64,000 nucleotides of DNA from Gemmatimonadota bacterium (GCA_002727195.1 PBWH01000005.1:260665-324664); one strand, 5' to 3'; counted from the first letter of the stretch, positions 37,991 to 48,494 are shown. Numbers and translations: made by a program. Notes: generated by a model not told the origin, from the sequence alone.

Positions 37991-38415
37991 GTGTCCTATT
38001 CCGCCAGCATCCTAACCGATCGCTGCATCCCGTCCCCCCCGACAGAGGCCGACAGACCGCACCTCTCCGGTCTCCGCACGGACCCGGTTGGCCGACGGTT
38101 CCTCAGGGGACCCATATCCGAGGACAAAATCGACAGTATTGTCGACAAGATCCTGAAACCTTCCGGACCCAACCGATACTGGTCGGTCCACCGCCAATCA
38201 GATCAAGCCTTCCTTGGCCAAATCTCGATCACCCCACACCACGACAGCTCTGACTCGGAAATTTCCTACCAGTTTCTCCCCAAGTCCTGGGGCTCTGGCT
38301 TCGCGACCGAGAGTGTCGCCTCTGTCGTCCGCCACACATTCGGCGACCAACAGGCTGTGTATTCGATAACAAGATCGGGCTGACTTACACCCTCTTCCGA
38401 TCCCGCTGTGCATAG
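37991..38415 (+). pseudogene. GNAT acetyltransferase remnant (frameshift and C-terminal deletion)
   Basis: LTDRCIPSPPTEADRPHLSGL...SYQFLPKSWGSGFATESVASVVRHTFGDQQAVYSI, then in another frame KIGLTYTLFRSRCA-stop, with the intervening GNAT segment missing. Confidence 0.5.
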
Positions 38416-38419
38416 AAAA

Positions 38420-38442
38420 AGCCCCGGCTTCACGGCCGAGGC
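38420..38442 (-). terminator. Probable intrinsic terminator downstream of the AsnC-like gene
   Basis: agccccggct-tcac-ggccgaggct hairpin followed on the minus strand by T-rich tract. Confidence 0.5.
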
Positions 38443-38479
38443 TTGCCCTGTTCTTTTCGTGTTTTGGTGCCTTAGTGGT

Positions 38480-39610
38480 TCACGCTTCCATCGTCTCCAC
38501 ATCCACACCAATCGACGCACACCACTCCTGGTAAACTGTCGGCGAAATCTCTGACGGCTTGATCTCGCTGCGCCCGCCCCAGAACACATTCGTGTAACCC
38601 AACGGGATGCCACACGCCGCGAGATGATCGTCGATCGCTTGCTTGTGCTCGAACACCCGTTTCCGCTCCATCCCGTGGACCACGCCCATGATGTTGACGT
38701 TCCCGAACTCGGGACCGCCTTCGCGCCAGTAGCAGTGCGTCATGATGTGATGACGTCCCACCTCGCGCCCGGCCTCGATCTCACGACCCTCGGGGACAGC
38801 CCAGTGGAACAGCGCATTATAGCGTGTCACGCGCTCGCCCGTCGTGAGCTCCTTCGAATGCTCGAGGAATGTGGAGAAGCGGCCGACAACTTTTCGAGCC
38901 TGGAGATCTTCAGCAACTTCGAAAAATTGCTCGATCGGCAGCCCCGCCTCTTCGGCGCGGTTTGCCCAAGGATCATCCTGGAGCTCGGCCGGTGCGAACT
39001 CGCGCTTAAGCGCCATCACCACCTGCCAATCCAGGTCCGACAACTCGACCACTTCCACCTGACGCGGCTCGGCCGGCTGTTCCGCCCTATCGCCCGGCTC
39101 CATCGACCGACGTCGAACGTGCCCGACACCCAACGCGAAGATGCTCTTCGCAGGCATCAGCCTGAACGCTTCGGCTCCCGTCTTCTCGCACAGCAACTCG
39201 CAATGCTTCTCGAGCGAATACGGCTTGGGTACTTTGATCGTCGTCCACAGCCGGTAACGGGCGCCAGTCTTCCCTTCATCCGTCGTCCGAATCACAACGT
39301 GACCCGAGAACGGATCCTGCTGGAACATACAGTCGAAAATCTCGTTCAGCCGTGCCTCTGGCACCTTCCAGGCGACCAGCGCGCCCGGGGCCAGATTCGT
39401 GGCCATTAATGTCTGTCGAACGCGCCGAATCGTACCACCTTCCAGCATCGCCCGAATGCGCGTCACCACATCGTCCGCCGACACGCCGGCCTGCTTCGCG
39501 ATACTACGAATCGGATTCCGATAAAACCCTTGCATCTTGTCCTCAGAAACGGACAGGATCCGGGCATTCAGTGGATCATCGGTAGCTATGGGAATCGTAT
39601 CAACAGACAC
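38480..39610 (-). CDS. AsnC/Lrp-like protein resembling fused siroheme decarboxylase (AhbA/AhbB-like) subunits
   Basis: Two tandem winged-helix-like segments (IRSIAKQAGVSADDVVTRIRAMLEGGTIRRVRQ; PWANRAEEAGLPIEQFFEVAEDLQARKVVGRFSTFLEH) each followed by an AsnC-type segment (VAWKVPEARL..., NIMGVVHG...). Confidence 0.7.
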   Translation of the reverse strand: MSVDTIPIATDDPLNARILSVSEDKMQGFYRNPIRSIAKQAGVSADDVVTRIRAMLEGGTIRRVRQTLMATNLAPGALVAWKVPEARLNEIFDCMFQQDPFSGHVVIRTTDEGKTGARYRLWTTIKVPKPYSLEKHCELLCEKTGAEAFRLMPAKSIFALGVGHVRRRSMEPGDRAEQPAEPRQVEVVELSDLDWQVVMALKREFAPAELQDDPWANRAEEAGLPIEQFFEVAEDLQARKVVGRFSTFLEHSKELTTGERVTRYNALFHWAVPEGREIEAGREVGRHHIMTHCYWREGGPEFGNVNIMGVVHGMERKRVFEHKQAIDDHLAACGIPLGYTNVFWGGRSEIKPSEISPTVYQEWCASIGVDVETMEA

Positions 39611-39630
39611 GGGTTGCTTCTGACTTTCGA

Positions 39631-40335
39631 CTAATCTTCGAGATCGGCGTGCGAGTTCACGATCCGAGTCACGAGACCGTATTCGACCGCCTCTTCCGCC
39701 GACATCCAGTAGTCGCGGTCCGTATCCTGCGAGACCTTCTCGATCGGCTGACCCGTTTCGCGCGCATACAGCTCGTTGATGAGACGCCGCGTTTTCAGCA
39801 CCTGCTCGGCGGTGCGCTTGACGTCTTCGGCCACGCCATACGAGCGGATCGACGGCTGATGGATCATGATGCGCGCATTCGGGAACGCGAGTCGATCCTC
39901 TTTCTCTGCCGCCAGCATAATGACCGTCGCCGCGCTCGCAGACAGCCCTGTGCTGATGATCTTCACCCGCGGGCGAACGAAACGGATCGTGTCGTAGATG
40001 GCATATCCATCGAACACGCTGCCACCGGGCGAGTTGATGAAAATCTTGATCGGCTCTTCCGGATCCTCGTGGTCGAGATACAGCAACTGGGCCGTGATGC
40101 GTGCGGTCAACTTGTGATCGACCGGATCGGAGATCAGGACCGTCCGGGCCTTGATCAGGCTGCGGCCGAGAAACTCGCCGTCGCGAGAGCCCTTTTCGTC
40201 GTCCTCCTCCTCTTCCTCGTCATCCATACGAATGGCGTCGGGAGCCGAACTCTTCAGGTCTTCCTCGGGCCAATTCCGATCGTCGAACATTGGGACTTCC
40301 TTCCTCATAGCGAGCCTTAAAATGACTGATGTCAC
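39631..40335 (-). CDS. clpP: ATP-dependent Clp protease proteolytic subunit with acidic N-terminal extension
   Basis: EPIKIFINSPGGSVFDGYAIYDTIRFVRPRVKIISTGLSASAATVIMLAAEKEDRLAFPNARIMIHQPS; DTDRDYWMSAEEAVEYGLV. Confidence 0.92.
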   Translation of the reverse strand: MTSVILRLAMRKEVPMFDDRNWPEEDLKSSAPDAIRMDDEEEEEDDEKGSRDGEFLGRSLIKARTVLISDPVDHKLTARITAQLLYLDHEDPEEPIKIFINSPGGSVFDGYAIYDTIRFVRPRVKIISTGLSASAATVIMLAAEKEDRLAFPNARIMIHQPSIRSYGVAEDVKRTAEQVLKTRRLINELYARETGQPIEKVSQDTDRDYWMSAEEAVEYGLVTRIVNSHADLED

Positions 40336-40466
40336 AGCACCGCTGTGGCACTCTGAAAAGCGGATTCAATGTATCCGATCGATCTGTCTAAGTCAAGCGG
40401 CGTAAGGCTTTACGGGGACTTACACACCTTGACGGTGGTGCTCCGGAACAGGTAACTTTCGACCCG

Positions 40467-41744
40467 ATGGCTGGTCATGCACCCAAACTGAGACCTCGTG
40501 AAGAAGCGGTCCGTATCCTCGGCCTCGTAGACGAGGGCGCCCACGCCGATGCCCTCCTGGCGAGTCACACAACCCAGGATCCGGATGCCCGTTTGCTGCG
40601 CGAGATCGTACTCGGCACTTTGACCTGGCGGGGACGGCTGGACCATCACCTGGATACCTACCTCAAGCGACCGATCGATCGGCAGAAACGACCGGTGAGG
40701 GACCTCCTCAGGTCCGGCGCTTACCAAATTTTGTTTCTCGACCGGGTTCCCGCCTACGCCATCGTTTCCGAGTGCGTCAGCCTCGCGCGTAGGCACGGGA
40801 AAGGCGTGTCCGGGATGGTCAACGCAGTACTGAGAGGATTGGCCGAGGGTCGACGAGAGGTCGTCATACCATCCATTGATTCGGACCCTGTGAAGCATCT
40901 AGCCATCGAACACGCCCACCCTGCCTGGCTCGTGAAACGATGGGTCGAGCGATTCGGAATCGAGCCGACACAAGACCTCTGCCGCGCGGCCAACGTGAAA
41001 CCGCCCCCGACCATCCGCGTAAACGAGCGCAGGACCGATCAGGATAGTCTCCGAACCGAGTTGGCAGACGGTGGGCACGAAGCGGTTCCCGTGGAGGGGC
41101 TTCCGGGCTACCTCACAGTCGGGGCCCCAAGGGGTCTCTTCGACACAGACAGCTTCCACAGGGGCGACTTTACGGTCCAGGGACCTGGAGCAGGACGGGT
41201 TTCCCGACTCCTGAAGACAGCGGAGGGCGACACCGTTCTGGATGTCTGCGCGGCCCCTGGTGGCAAATCGACCGCCGCGGCAGCCAAACCCGGAGTCCGA
41301 GTCGTTGCAGCGGATGTCAGCCTCGATCGCTTGAGAAGACTCGACCAGAATCGGACTCGTCTCGGTCTCGATATCCCGCTCCTGGCGGCCGATGCGAGGC
41401 TGCTCCCTTTCAGAAATACCTTCGACCACGTCCTCGTCGATGCCCCTTGCACGGGTCTGGGCACGCTCTCCCGCCATCCCGAGATCCGCTGGCACCGTGT
41501 TCAGGAGGACATCGCCCGAATGGCCCGGCTTCAGAGAGACATCCTGGTCTCCGCATCGACGGCGGTCTCCCCGGGCGGATCCCTCGTCTATACGACGTGT
41601 ACCACAGAGCCCGAAGAAAACGAATGGGTTGTCGAAAACTTCCTCGAATCACACCCAGAATTCGCCGCCGAGGAAAGTCTTTACGTCCTCCCCGATACGG
41701 ATGGAACAGACGGCGCATTCGGCGTCCGCCTCCGAAGATCCTGA
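40467..41744 (+). CDS. rsmB: 16S rRNA (cytosine-5)-methyltransferase RsmB/Sun family
   Basis: N-terminal NusB-like region; VLDVCAAPGGKSTAAAAK; HVLVDAPCTGLGTLSRHPEIRW; GGSLVYTTCTTEPEENEWVVENFL. Confidence 0.95.
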   Translation: MAGHAPKLRPREEAVRILGLVDEGAHADALLASHTTQDPDARLLREIVLGTLTWRGRLDHHLDTYLKRPIDRQKRPVRDLLRSGAYQILFLDRVPAYAIVSECVSLARRHGKGVSGMVNAVLRGLAEGRREVVIPSIDSDPVKHLAIEHAHPAWLVKRWVERFGIEPTQDLCRAANVKPPPTIRVNERRTDQDSLRTELADGGHEAVPVEGLPGYLTVGAPRGLFDTDSFHRGDFTVQGPGAGRVSRLLKTAEGDTVLDVCAAPGGKSTAAAAKPGVRVVAADVSLDRLRRLDQNRTRLGLDIPLLAADARLLPFRNTFDHVLVDAPCTGLGTLSRHPEIRWHRVQEDIARMARLQRDILVSASTAVSPGGSLVYTTCTTEPEENEWVVENFLESHPEFAAEESLYVLPDTDGTDGAFGVRLRRS

Positions 41745-42064
41745 GGGTCAGGGCCTTGCCTTGCTAGCGATTCGGCTTACCGCTGCGCCGAACAAAGTTC
41801 GGGGAGGAAGGCAGATATTCTCCTCTTCCACACGCGGGAGAGGAAGTTTGTGTTGCGCACGAACCAGGCCTATTCCCATCGCAGACTTCCCTGAACTCTG
41901 GCTTCATCCTGGCCTTTCCCTGGCTCTTTCCCAGAAAAAGAGGCTACATTTTCGGTGTGAGGACACGTGAACAGCCCCCAAAACCCCTCACGTAAACACC
42001 AAAAGTGCCGATAAGTTTTATGGATATATCCGTCTGACAGACCGAAACACCGATATCGGACCAG

Positions 42065-45000
42065 ATGAAAAGACTCCCCCAAATCCTGCTTATCTGCATG
42101 CTTCTGCTGGTTTCCGCGGCGCATTCAGGCGCCCAGCAGCAGGCATCCGTCGCCATCTTCCCGTTCGGATCGCTCTCCAGTGGGGATCGATGGATCACCA
42201 CTGGTCTGCCCCGTGATCTCGTCGAGAAGCTCATCCGTACGCCTGAACTGCGGCCTGTTCCACTCGATCGCATCGACGAACAACTGGCCGCCGTAGTGCC
42301 AAAAAAATCGAAAGGTCCCGCCTGGCTGGCCCCATCCGTGCAAAGAAAGGTCGGTGAATGGCTGGAAGCGGACCTGATCCTGACCGGCGCGGTGGGTGCC
42401 TCGAACAGTCGTAGATCGGCGCGGGACTTCCTGGGCGGCCTGTCGATCGTGCCCTCCGTCACGCCCGAGGGTTCCGAGGTCTGGATCGCCGCCCAACTGA
42501 TCGATGTCCACCGCGGTGTCGCCATATCCTGGGCATTCGCGGAGGGCAGCCGTGAGGGATTCTTCGAGCTCCAGGCCGCCATCTACCTCCAGATCATCTC
42601 GGACCTGGGCATCGACCCCGGTACGATGCCGCGTGGAACGGTCGGTCGGCCAACCGAGTTTTCGGCCGCATACAAGACCACGCTGGAAGCGGAAGACATC
42701 CTGCTAGAGGAGCGAGAGGCCAAACACCACGAAAAGCAGTGGCGTCGTGCGATCAAGAAGTTGGAAAAGTCGCTGAAAATCGATCCGAGCTACGCGAAAA
42801 CATACACCTTGCTTGGGCGCGCCTATCAGCGTCAGGGACAACTGGACGGCGCGCTCGCTGCATTCGGTCAGTCTTCCGCGCTGGACCCGAACTACGTCGA
42901 GCCCCGGATGGCCATCGCCGATTTCGCGAAAATGGCCGGAGACACGCATGCCGAAATGCGCGCGCTCGACTCGGTGTTGGAGGCCGCATCTTGGGACGAC
43001 ACCGCCCTCGATCGGATGGGGCAGGCCTACGAACGGCTTGGCCAAACGGAACGGGCCGCCCACTACTACGACCGCGCCATCCGACTGTCCGACGGTGAAC
43101 CTGACCGGCTGTATCGAGCGGGTTCGGTGAAAGTCAGCCTGGGCGAGTTCGATAAAGCCATCGAATATCTCGACCGTGCCGTTGCCCGTCTGCCGGGCGA
43201 GTCGCCGTATCACGTCATGCTGACTAGGGCCTACACACGTGCAGGTTATCTGGATCAGGCGCAGGCGACACTCCAGACAGCAGTGGACATCGGCGTCGAG
43301 TCAACGGACCTGTGGCTGGCCGCTGGAGAACTCGCGCTGGAGAAGAAGGACTATGCGGCGGCGGAGTCGGCTTTCGCCCACGTATTAGAACTTCAGCCGG
43401 GGCGGATGGATGCGCGACTGATGGTTGCGCGGTTGCGAGTGCTCCGTGGAGATCATCACGCAGCGATCGAGGCCTACAACGCCGCCATCGCCGACGGCAT
43501 TCCGCTCGAAGACATCGTCGAGCCGTTGGCGAAGGCATTTGCCGGTGCGGGTGAGAAAGACAAGGCAGAAGAGCTGTATCGCAAAGCGCTGTCGAACCAG
43601 CCCGACAACGTGGACTGGCTCCTCGCGCGTTCCCGGATTCTGATCGAGTCGATGCGGCACGCGGAGGCCATTCCACCGCTGCGTCGCCTACGCGAACTGC
43701 ACTTGGATCACCTGGACGCGACCGAATGGCTTGCCGGAGCGTATGCCGTTGTGGGCAACGACGCTGAGGCCATCCGCCTGTATCGAGCCCTGCTCGTGTC
43801 ATCGCCCGAACTCAGCCACGTCTACGTCAGACTCGGTGAGTTGAACTATCGCGTCCGGAATTTCGAGTCCGCTCGCAATGCCTATGAAGACGCGATTAGC
43901 GCCGGACTGGGCACGTCGGATGTCTACGCAGGTCTTGGACTTTCGGAGGAGGAGCTGCGTCGCTATCGCAGCGCGAGAACGGCCTATCAGAACGCCCTGG
44001 ACCGGGATCGAACGAACGCGATTGCCCGTGCCGGTTTGCACCGTATGCGATCGAAGATCCGCACGCCGCGCCGCGAGCCTTCGGCGGCGGAGTGGGCGCA
44101 ACGGGGCCACAACCGGATGGACAGCGGCGATATCGAGGGCGCGATCAATGCCTTCGAACGGTCGATCGCGAAGCGTGGGAACAATGCGCGTGTACTGAAC
44201 GACCTGGGGCTGGCCTACGCGATGATAGGGGACACGGGTCGTGCCCGGATCGCGTTCGAAAAAGCGGAGCAAGCGGACCCATCTACCGAGACCGCTTACA
44301 ATCTCGGTCGGCTGAGCTTCCAGGAAGGGAAGCCGTCTGAGGCGATGTTGAATTATCAGATTGTGCTTCAGCGCGACGCCACCTTCCTGACGGCTGCCCT
44401 GAACCTTTCAGCCCTCCAGGCGAGTGCGGGGGACGCCGGAAGCGCGATACAGACCCTGAGCGACATCCGTGAACACTATCCGGAGAGCGGTGCGGTCACA
44501 ATCAGCCTTGCGAACGCGTACTTCCAGTCGGGCGAGCTCGATCGAGCGGCGAGACTGTATCGGGAAGCGACAGGAATCGCAAATGGTGCGGCCGATGCGC
44601 ACATCGGCCTGGGTAATGTCTCACTGTGTCAGGGAGACACGACAAGCGCTGCAGATCACTATCAGCAGGCGATCGCTTCGGCGCCGGACAACCCGGACGC
44701 ACGCGTCAACCTGGGAACGGTCCTGATTCAGCAGGGCCGGTATGACGAGGCAGTGCTCGAGTTTCAGCGCGCCCTCGAGTTGAACCCGTCAGACCTGGCG
44801 CTATACCTGAATTTGGCTGTGCTCTACTACCACACAGAGCAGTATCCTGAGTCCTTGGAATACTGCCGCGCCGTCATCGAACAGGATGCATCGGTCGTGG
44901 AAGCACAGCGTCTTATCGGGGATATCGCGATGGCCACGGAGGAGTATCAGTTGGCCGTGGATACCTACGGGGCGGTTCTCCTGCAGGACAGTGGCGACCT

Positions 45001-45220
45001 CTCTGCTATCCTCGGTGTCGCCGAGGCCTACGTCGCACTCGAGCAGCCGGAAATGGCACGCGACTATTGGCAGCAGTGGCTGGATCTTATCGGGGAAGAT
45101 CCCGCATACGAATCCCAGACATCCGCTATCTCGCGTCGCCTAAACGGTGAAGAGAATGCGACCGCCACCTGGTTCTACGAGCAGATCAAGGAGCTCCGCT
45201 CACTGACGGAAAGCCTCTGA
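42065..45220 (+). CDS. Giant TPR protein with N-terminal TolB/FlgO-like domain and signal peptide
   Basis: [70 protein letters not shown]...ADLILTGAV, followed by many TPRs. Confidence 0.85.
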   Translation: MKRLPQILLICMLLLVSAAHSGAQQQASVAIFPFGSLSSGDRWITTGLPRDLVEKLIRTPELRPVPLDRIDEQLAAVVPKKSKGPAWLAPSVQRKVGEWLEADLILTGAVGASNSRRSARDFLGGLSIVPSVTPEGSEVWIAAQLIDVHRGVAISWAFAEGSREGFFELQAAIYLQIISDLGIDPGTMPRGTVGRPTEFSAAYKTTLEAEDILLEEREAKHHEKQWRRAIKKLEKSLKIDPSYAKTYTLLGRAYQRQGQLDGALAAFGQSSALDPNYVEPRMAIADFAKMAGDTHAEMRALDSVLEAASWDDTALDRMGQAYERLGQTERAAHYYDRAIRLSDGEPDRLYRAGSVKVSLGEFDKAIEYLDRAVARLPGESPYHVMLTRAYTRAGYLDQAQATLQTAVDIGVESTDLWLAAGELALEKKDYAAAESAFAHVLELQPGRMDARLMVARLRVLRGDHHAAIEAYNAAIADGIPLEDIVEPLAKAFAGAGEKDKAEELYRKALSNQPDNVDWLLARSRILIESMRHAEAIPPLRRLRELHLDHLDATEWLAGAYAVVGNDAEAIRLYRALLVSSPELSHVYVRLGELNYRVRNFESARNAYEDAISAGLGTSDVYAGLGLSEEELRRYRSARTAYQNALDRDRTNAIARAGLHRMRSKIRTPRREPSAAEWAQRGHNRMDSGDIEGAINAFERSIAKRGNNARVLNDLGLAYAMIGDTGRARIAFEKAEQADPSTETAYNLGRLSFQEGKPSEAMLNYQIVLQRDATFLTAALNLSALQASAGDAGSAIQTLSDIREHYPESGAVTISLANAYFQSGELDRAARLYREATGIANGAADAHIGLGNVSLCQGDTTSAADHYQQAIASAPDNPDARVNLGTVLIQQGRYDEAVLEFQRALELNPSDLALYLNLAVLYYHTEQYPESLEYCRAVIEQDASVVEAQRLIGDIAMATEEYQLAVDTYGAVLLQDSGDLSAILGVAEAYVALEQPEMARDYWQQWLDLIGEDPAYESQTSAISRRLNGEENATATWFYEQIKELRSLTESL

Positions 45221-45900
45221 GCGCCTGACCGTATTTCGCCAGGCCATCGTCTAGGCTTTCGCCGTCTGGAGACGTCTCCCACGCTACGGTTTCCGCACAC
45301 ACCGGAATCCAAAGGCGTGATCCCGGCTGCCGGGCATCGCCGTATACCGCCCCGAACAGCGGGCAATCCCATCCGTGTTGTTCCAGGCACCACCGCGTAA
45401 CACGCCACGGCTCGATGTCCATTCCCACACGTTTCCGACCATCTCCATCGCGCCGTATGGGCTAACTCCCATCGGCAGGCTACCGACCTCGACCGTACCG
45501 TATCTGGATCGGCCTGTCGGATCATAGTTGGCTCAGTCACGATATCAGCAATGCCCCACGGGTAAGGGTAGGACACAAGACCCGTGCACGCTTGACCCCA
45601 CTCGTCTTCTGTTGGCAGCCGCTTTCCGGCCCATTCGCAGTATACCTCCGCATCCCACAAGTCCACTCCAACGACCGGATGCCACTCGTATCCATCCGGC
45701 GGCTTCCCGTCTTCCCACACGTTCCACCGCCTGAGTCCCCTGCCGATAGAAGAGGGGGCACGTCGCTTTGTCTCGTCAACAAAGCTGGCATAGGCCTCCT
45801 TCGTCACCTCGTGGGTATCGATCCAGAAGCCGCCATCGACCAACAGGACCGTCTCATCCACGACTTCATTTACAGCCCGCGTGGGTGGAGTCGGCCGCAC
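45186..45900 (-). pseudogene. Frameshifted FGE-sulfatase-domain protein
   Basis: [30 protein letters not shown]...[33 protein letters not shown], then continuing in another frame as [35 protein letters not shown]...[11 protein letters not shown]. Confidence 0.75.
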
Positions 45901-45939
45901 AGAGATCGCCTCCGGTAAGGAGCCAGATGAATGTCACGA

Positions 45940-46714
45940 TCAGCATCGTGGGATCCAGGTCAGCTTTGCGTCGATCATCTTCCACTCGTTGTCGATGCGG
46001 ACGAAGTGAGCCTCGGCCCCGCGATTCACGATGCGCGAGTGAACGGCGGCCTGTGAGTAATCGCGGTTTAACACGATGCTGAAGACCTGTGGATCGATCG
46101 AAATCTGCCAGTTTCCCCAATGCCGGGCGTATAAGCAAGTCAGCTGATTGAGGAACGTCACTCGGTCCCTGGATTCAGGCGTGGAGACAGGTCGGCCCCG
46201 GTGTACTTCGTCACGATAAACTCCCGAAGCACGTTCTCTGTTCGCTCTGTGAGAAACCCGACCTTTACCCGGGAACGCTCACATCAGGGCGATAATTCAG
46301 AATCTTCAGACTCGACCCCGGCGGTGGCGACTCGCCCACGTAGAAGGGCCGTGCCGGAATGGACTGATAGATGTCGAATCGGATTTCGTTCTGGACAAAC
46401 GCGTAGGCAATATCTCGGTAATAATTCGGACCTGCCTGAAGCGACCTGGGTCGTGGTTTTTCCCGCCCGATCGCACTCAGGTCCTTAGGTCGGTAGTAGA
46501 TTCGGAAGATCTCGTATGCGTGACGCTCCGGTTCCAGCTTTACCCGGAGGCTGTCCATCGGCATCGGATGAGTATGGTTGACCAGATCGTCGAACACCGC
46601 CCTCAGGCTGTCGAGCGACTGGCGTTGATACGCGCGATCAAGCCGATCGTGGTCGGACAGGTGGAGACTGTCCGCGAGGTCGTTCGAAAGCGTCTCGGCA
46701 CGCGTAGAAGTCAT
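45940..46714 (-). pseudogene. Fragmented NTF2-like protein gene (two or more frame changes)
   Basis: Frame 1 MTSTRAETLSNDL...EIFRIYYRPKDLSAIG...NYYRDIAYAFVQNEIRFDIYQSIPARPFYVGE...; then KVGFLTERTENVLREFIVTKYTGADLS; then TPESRDRVTFLNQLTCLYARHWGNWQISIDPQVFSIVLNRDYSQAAVHSRIVNRGAEAHFVRIDNEWKMIDAKLTWIP. Confidence 0.55.
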
Positions 46715-46829
46715 CAGCAGAAAGACACAGTAGATAAGATCCAGAGCACGGTCGAGCCCTCAGGCGTCAGGTGTTACTATAAGGAAATGACACCCCAAAC
46801 CCGCCGCAACCTCCGCAGGACAAAGGAAA

Positions 46830-46856
46830 AAGCCCGACACGTCGTGTGTCGGGCTT
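46830..46856 (-). terminator. Intrinsic terminator downstream of the PilZ-like gene at 47076
   Basis: aagcccgacac-gtcgt-gtgtcgggctt stem followed on the minus strand by TTTTTCC. Confidence 0.75.
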
Positions 46857-46896
46857 CGATGCAACTACGGGATGTATGTGCTGTCTAGGCGTAGAT

Positions 46897-47049
46897 TCAA
46901 GTCCGCTCGGGATCCTCCTGCCTGCATACGAGCCGCTTCGTGTAGGCCGTACCTTTTGCGGCAAGCATATCCCGGATCTCTCGTCTGATCGCGTGCAGAC
47001 GACCACGTTCTCGTCGCACGCTGATAATCCTGTCCGTGTAGGGAGGCAC
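46897..47049 (-). CDS. Possible 50-aa basic small protein
   Basis: GTG start: VPPYTDRIISVRRERGRLHAIRREIRDMLAAKGTAYTKRLVCRQEDPERT; sits between the PilZ-like gene and a terminator. Confidence 0.35.
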   Translation of the reverse strand: MPPYTDRIISVRRERGRLHAIRREIRDMLAAKGTAYTKRLVCRQEDPERT

Positions 47050-47075
47050 GGGGAGTGTTCTTTTCTGACGCCGAG

Positions 47076-48494
47076 TTATCTCTCCAGGTAAGCAAGCAAC
47101 CCGTTGAGGGCCCGATGGATCTCCTTGAAGTGCGGGTTCTCCCTGAGTGCGCGAAGCGGCTCCCACGATTTGACTTCGTAGTTCATCGAATCGTAGTCGG
47201 CCGGGTCGAACCGGAAGGCCACACCCAAGTTGGCGACACGACCCAAATCCTTGCCCGTGTCGATACTTCCATCCACGATCTCCCCGATCACCGGAATCAC
47301 CGGCGGCACGTCAGGCTTGTAGATCGCCAGATCCTGCTGGAAGAACAGTCGCGGGTAGAAGTTTAGCAGCAAACCGGTGCCTTCGAGCAGGGACACCAAA
47401 TGCTCGGGATCTTCAGGTACGGACTCGCCGCCCATCAGGTAGGTCTCGAGAAGAGGGCTGTTCTGCAGGCAGGCGCCGCTCACACTGAAGTCGCGAAGGA
47501 CGACAGGCATACCTGTCTGCTTCTGGATGGATCCCTTGGGGCGGACCGTCAGTACTTTGACGCCGGACTTGTGGACGCGACACACCCATCTATGGTGCAG
47601 ATCAGCGCCCTGGACGAACTCGCGAATCGCAAAGTTCAGGACGACGATATCTCCTTCGCGCAACTCGACATCGTCGCGCTTCGTGTCCAGCCGGTTCGGC
47701 CGCCTCAGATGGATCTGGGTACCCCGGGCTTCACCATCGAGCCCGAGCACAGCGCTGCTTCCGACAGGCACCAAGTCTGTTCGGCCAGACCGCAGGTCGT
47801 GCTCAGCCTTCGAGATATACACCGACCTCAAGTAGTTCGGATTTGACTGGATGTATCTGTGGAAGAGAGCGACCAGCTCTTCTGGCTTCTCGCACGACTT
47901 GACGTCGGCGGGAATGGCATCGTCGCCTGCATAAGGCAGAATTTCCGGGCCGCTGTCCGCGCTCCCGCTCAGCGCCACCCGCTCCGCATACGCGTCGAAC
48001 CGGAAGTGAGGGGCGACCTGTGGACCTTTGATGCCTCGTACATGAGCAAACCTGAGGGATCGACGGTTCTCGTTCTTCTTCACCGGACCAACAGGCTTCA
48101 GCTTGAAACCGATAGCCACGCGGGGCTCCAGATGCTGGAGCAGACGGTCCGTAAACCGAACTCGCTGCACGACCTCGCAGGTCAGGTGGTATGGCGTACG
48201 ATTGTGATGGAAACTCAGGCTGACCTGTTCACCTTTTCCGCGCAGGATGCCGGACGAGAGCTTGTACCCAGCCGGCGGAGCCAGGTAGAAGTGGCCCTCA
48301 CGCGCGTAGAGCTCGTTCGGTCGTGCGTAAAACGTGGCGAGACCGACCTCCTCCTGAACGTCCTCACCAGCGGCATTGGAGACGATCGTGCAGACGGCGG
48401 ATCGTGTATGAAACGCGTTTAGTTTCTTGATCGCAGGATCGCCAGTAGTGGGCCGTTTCTGAGTCGGAGTTTTCTTGAAGATTTTCGCAAGCAT
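47076..48494 (-). CDS. Large PilZ-signature protein (paralog of 22103..23551)
   Basis: KKNENRRSLRFAHVRG (RxxxR, residues 144-148), VVLRDFSVSGACL (DxSxxG, residues 335-340), C-terminal HFKEIHRALNGLLAYLE. Confidence 0.75.
   Translation of the reverse strand: MLAKIFKKTPTQKRPTTGDPAIKKLNAFHTRSAVCTIVSNAAGEDVQEEVGLATFYARPNELYAREGHFYLAPPAGYKLSSGILRGKGEQVSLSFHHNRTPYHLTCEVVQRVRFTDRLLQHLEPRVAIGFKLKPVGPVKKNENRRSLRFAHVRGIKGPQVAPHFRFDAYAERVALSGSADSGPEILPYAGDDAIPADVKSCEKPEELVALFHRYIQSNPNYLRSVYISKAEHDLRSGRTDLVPVGSSAVLGLDGEARGTQIHLRRPNRLDTKRDDVELREGDIVVLNFAIREFVQGADLHHRWVCRVHKSGVKVLTVRPKGSIQKQTGMPVVLRDFSVSGACLQNSPLLETYLMGGESVPEDPEHLVSLLEGTGLLLNFYPRLFFQQDLAIYKPDVPPVIPVIGEIVDGSIDTGKDLGRVANLGVAFRFDPADYDSMNYEVKSWEPLRALRENPHFKEIHRALNGLLAYLER

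Noticed and set aside
41745-42064. Possible small gene between rsmB and the TPR gene
   Set aside because: No coherent frame or recognisable motif; left as unexplained intergenic sequence.
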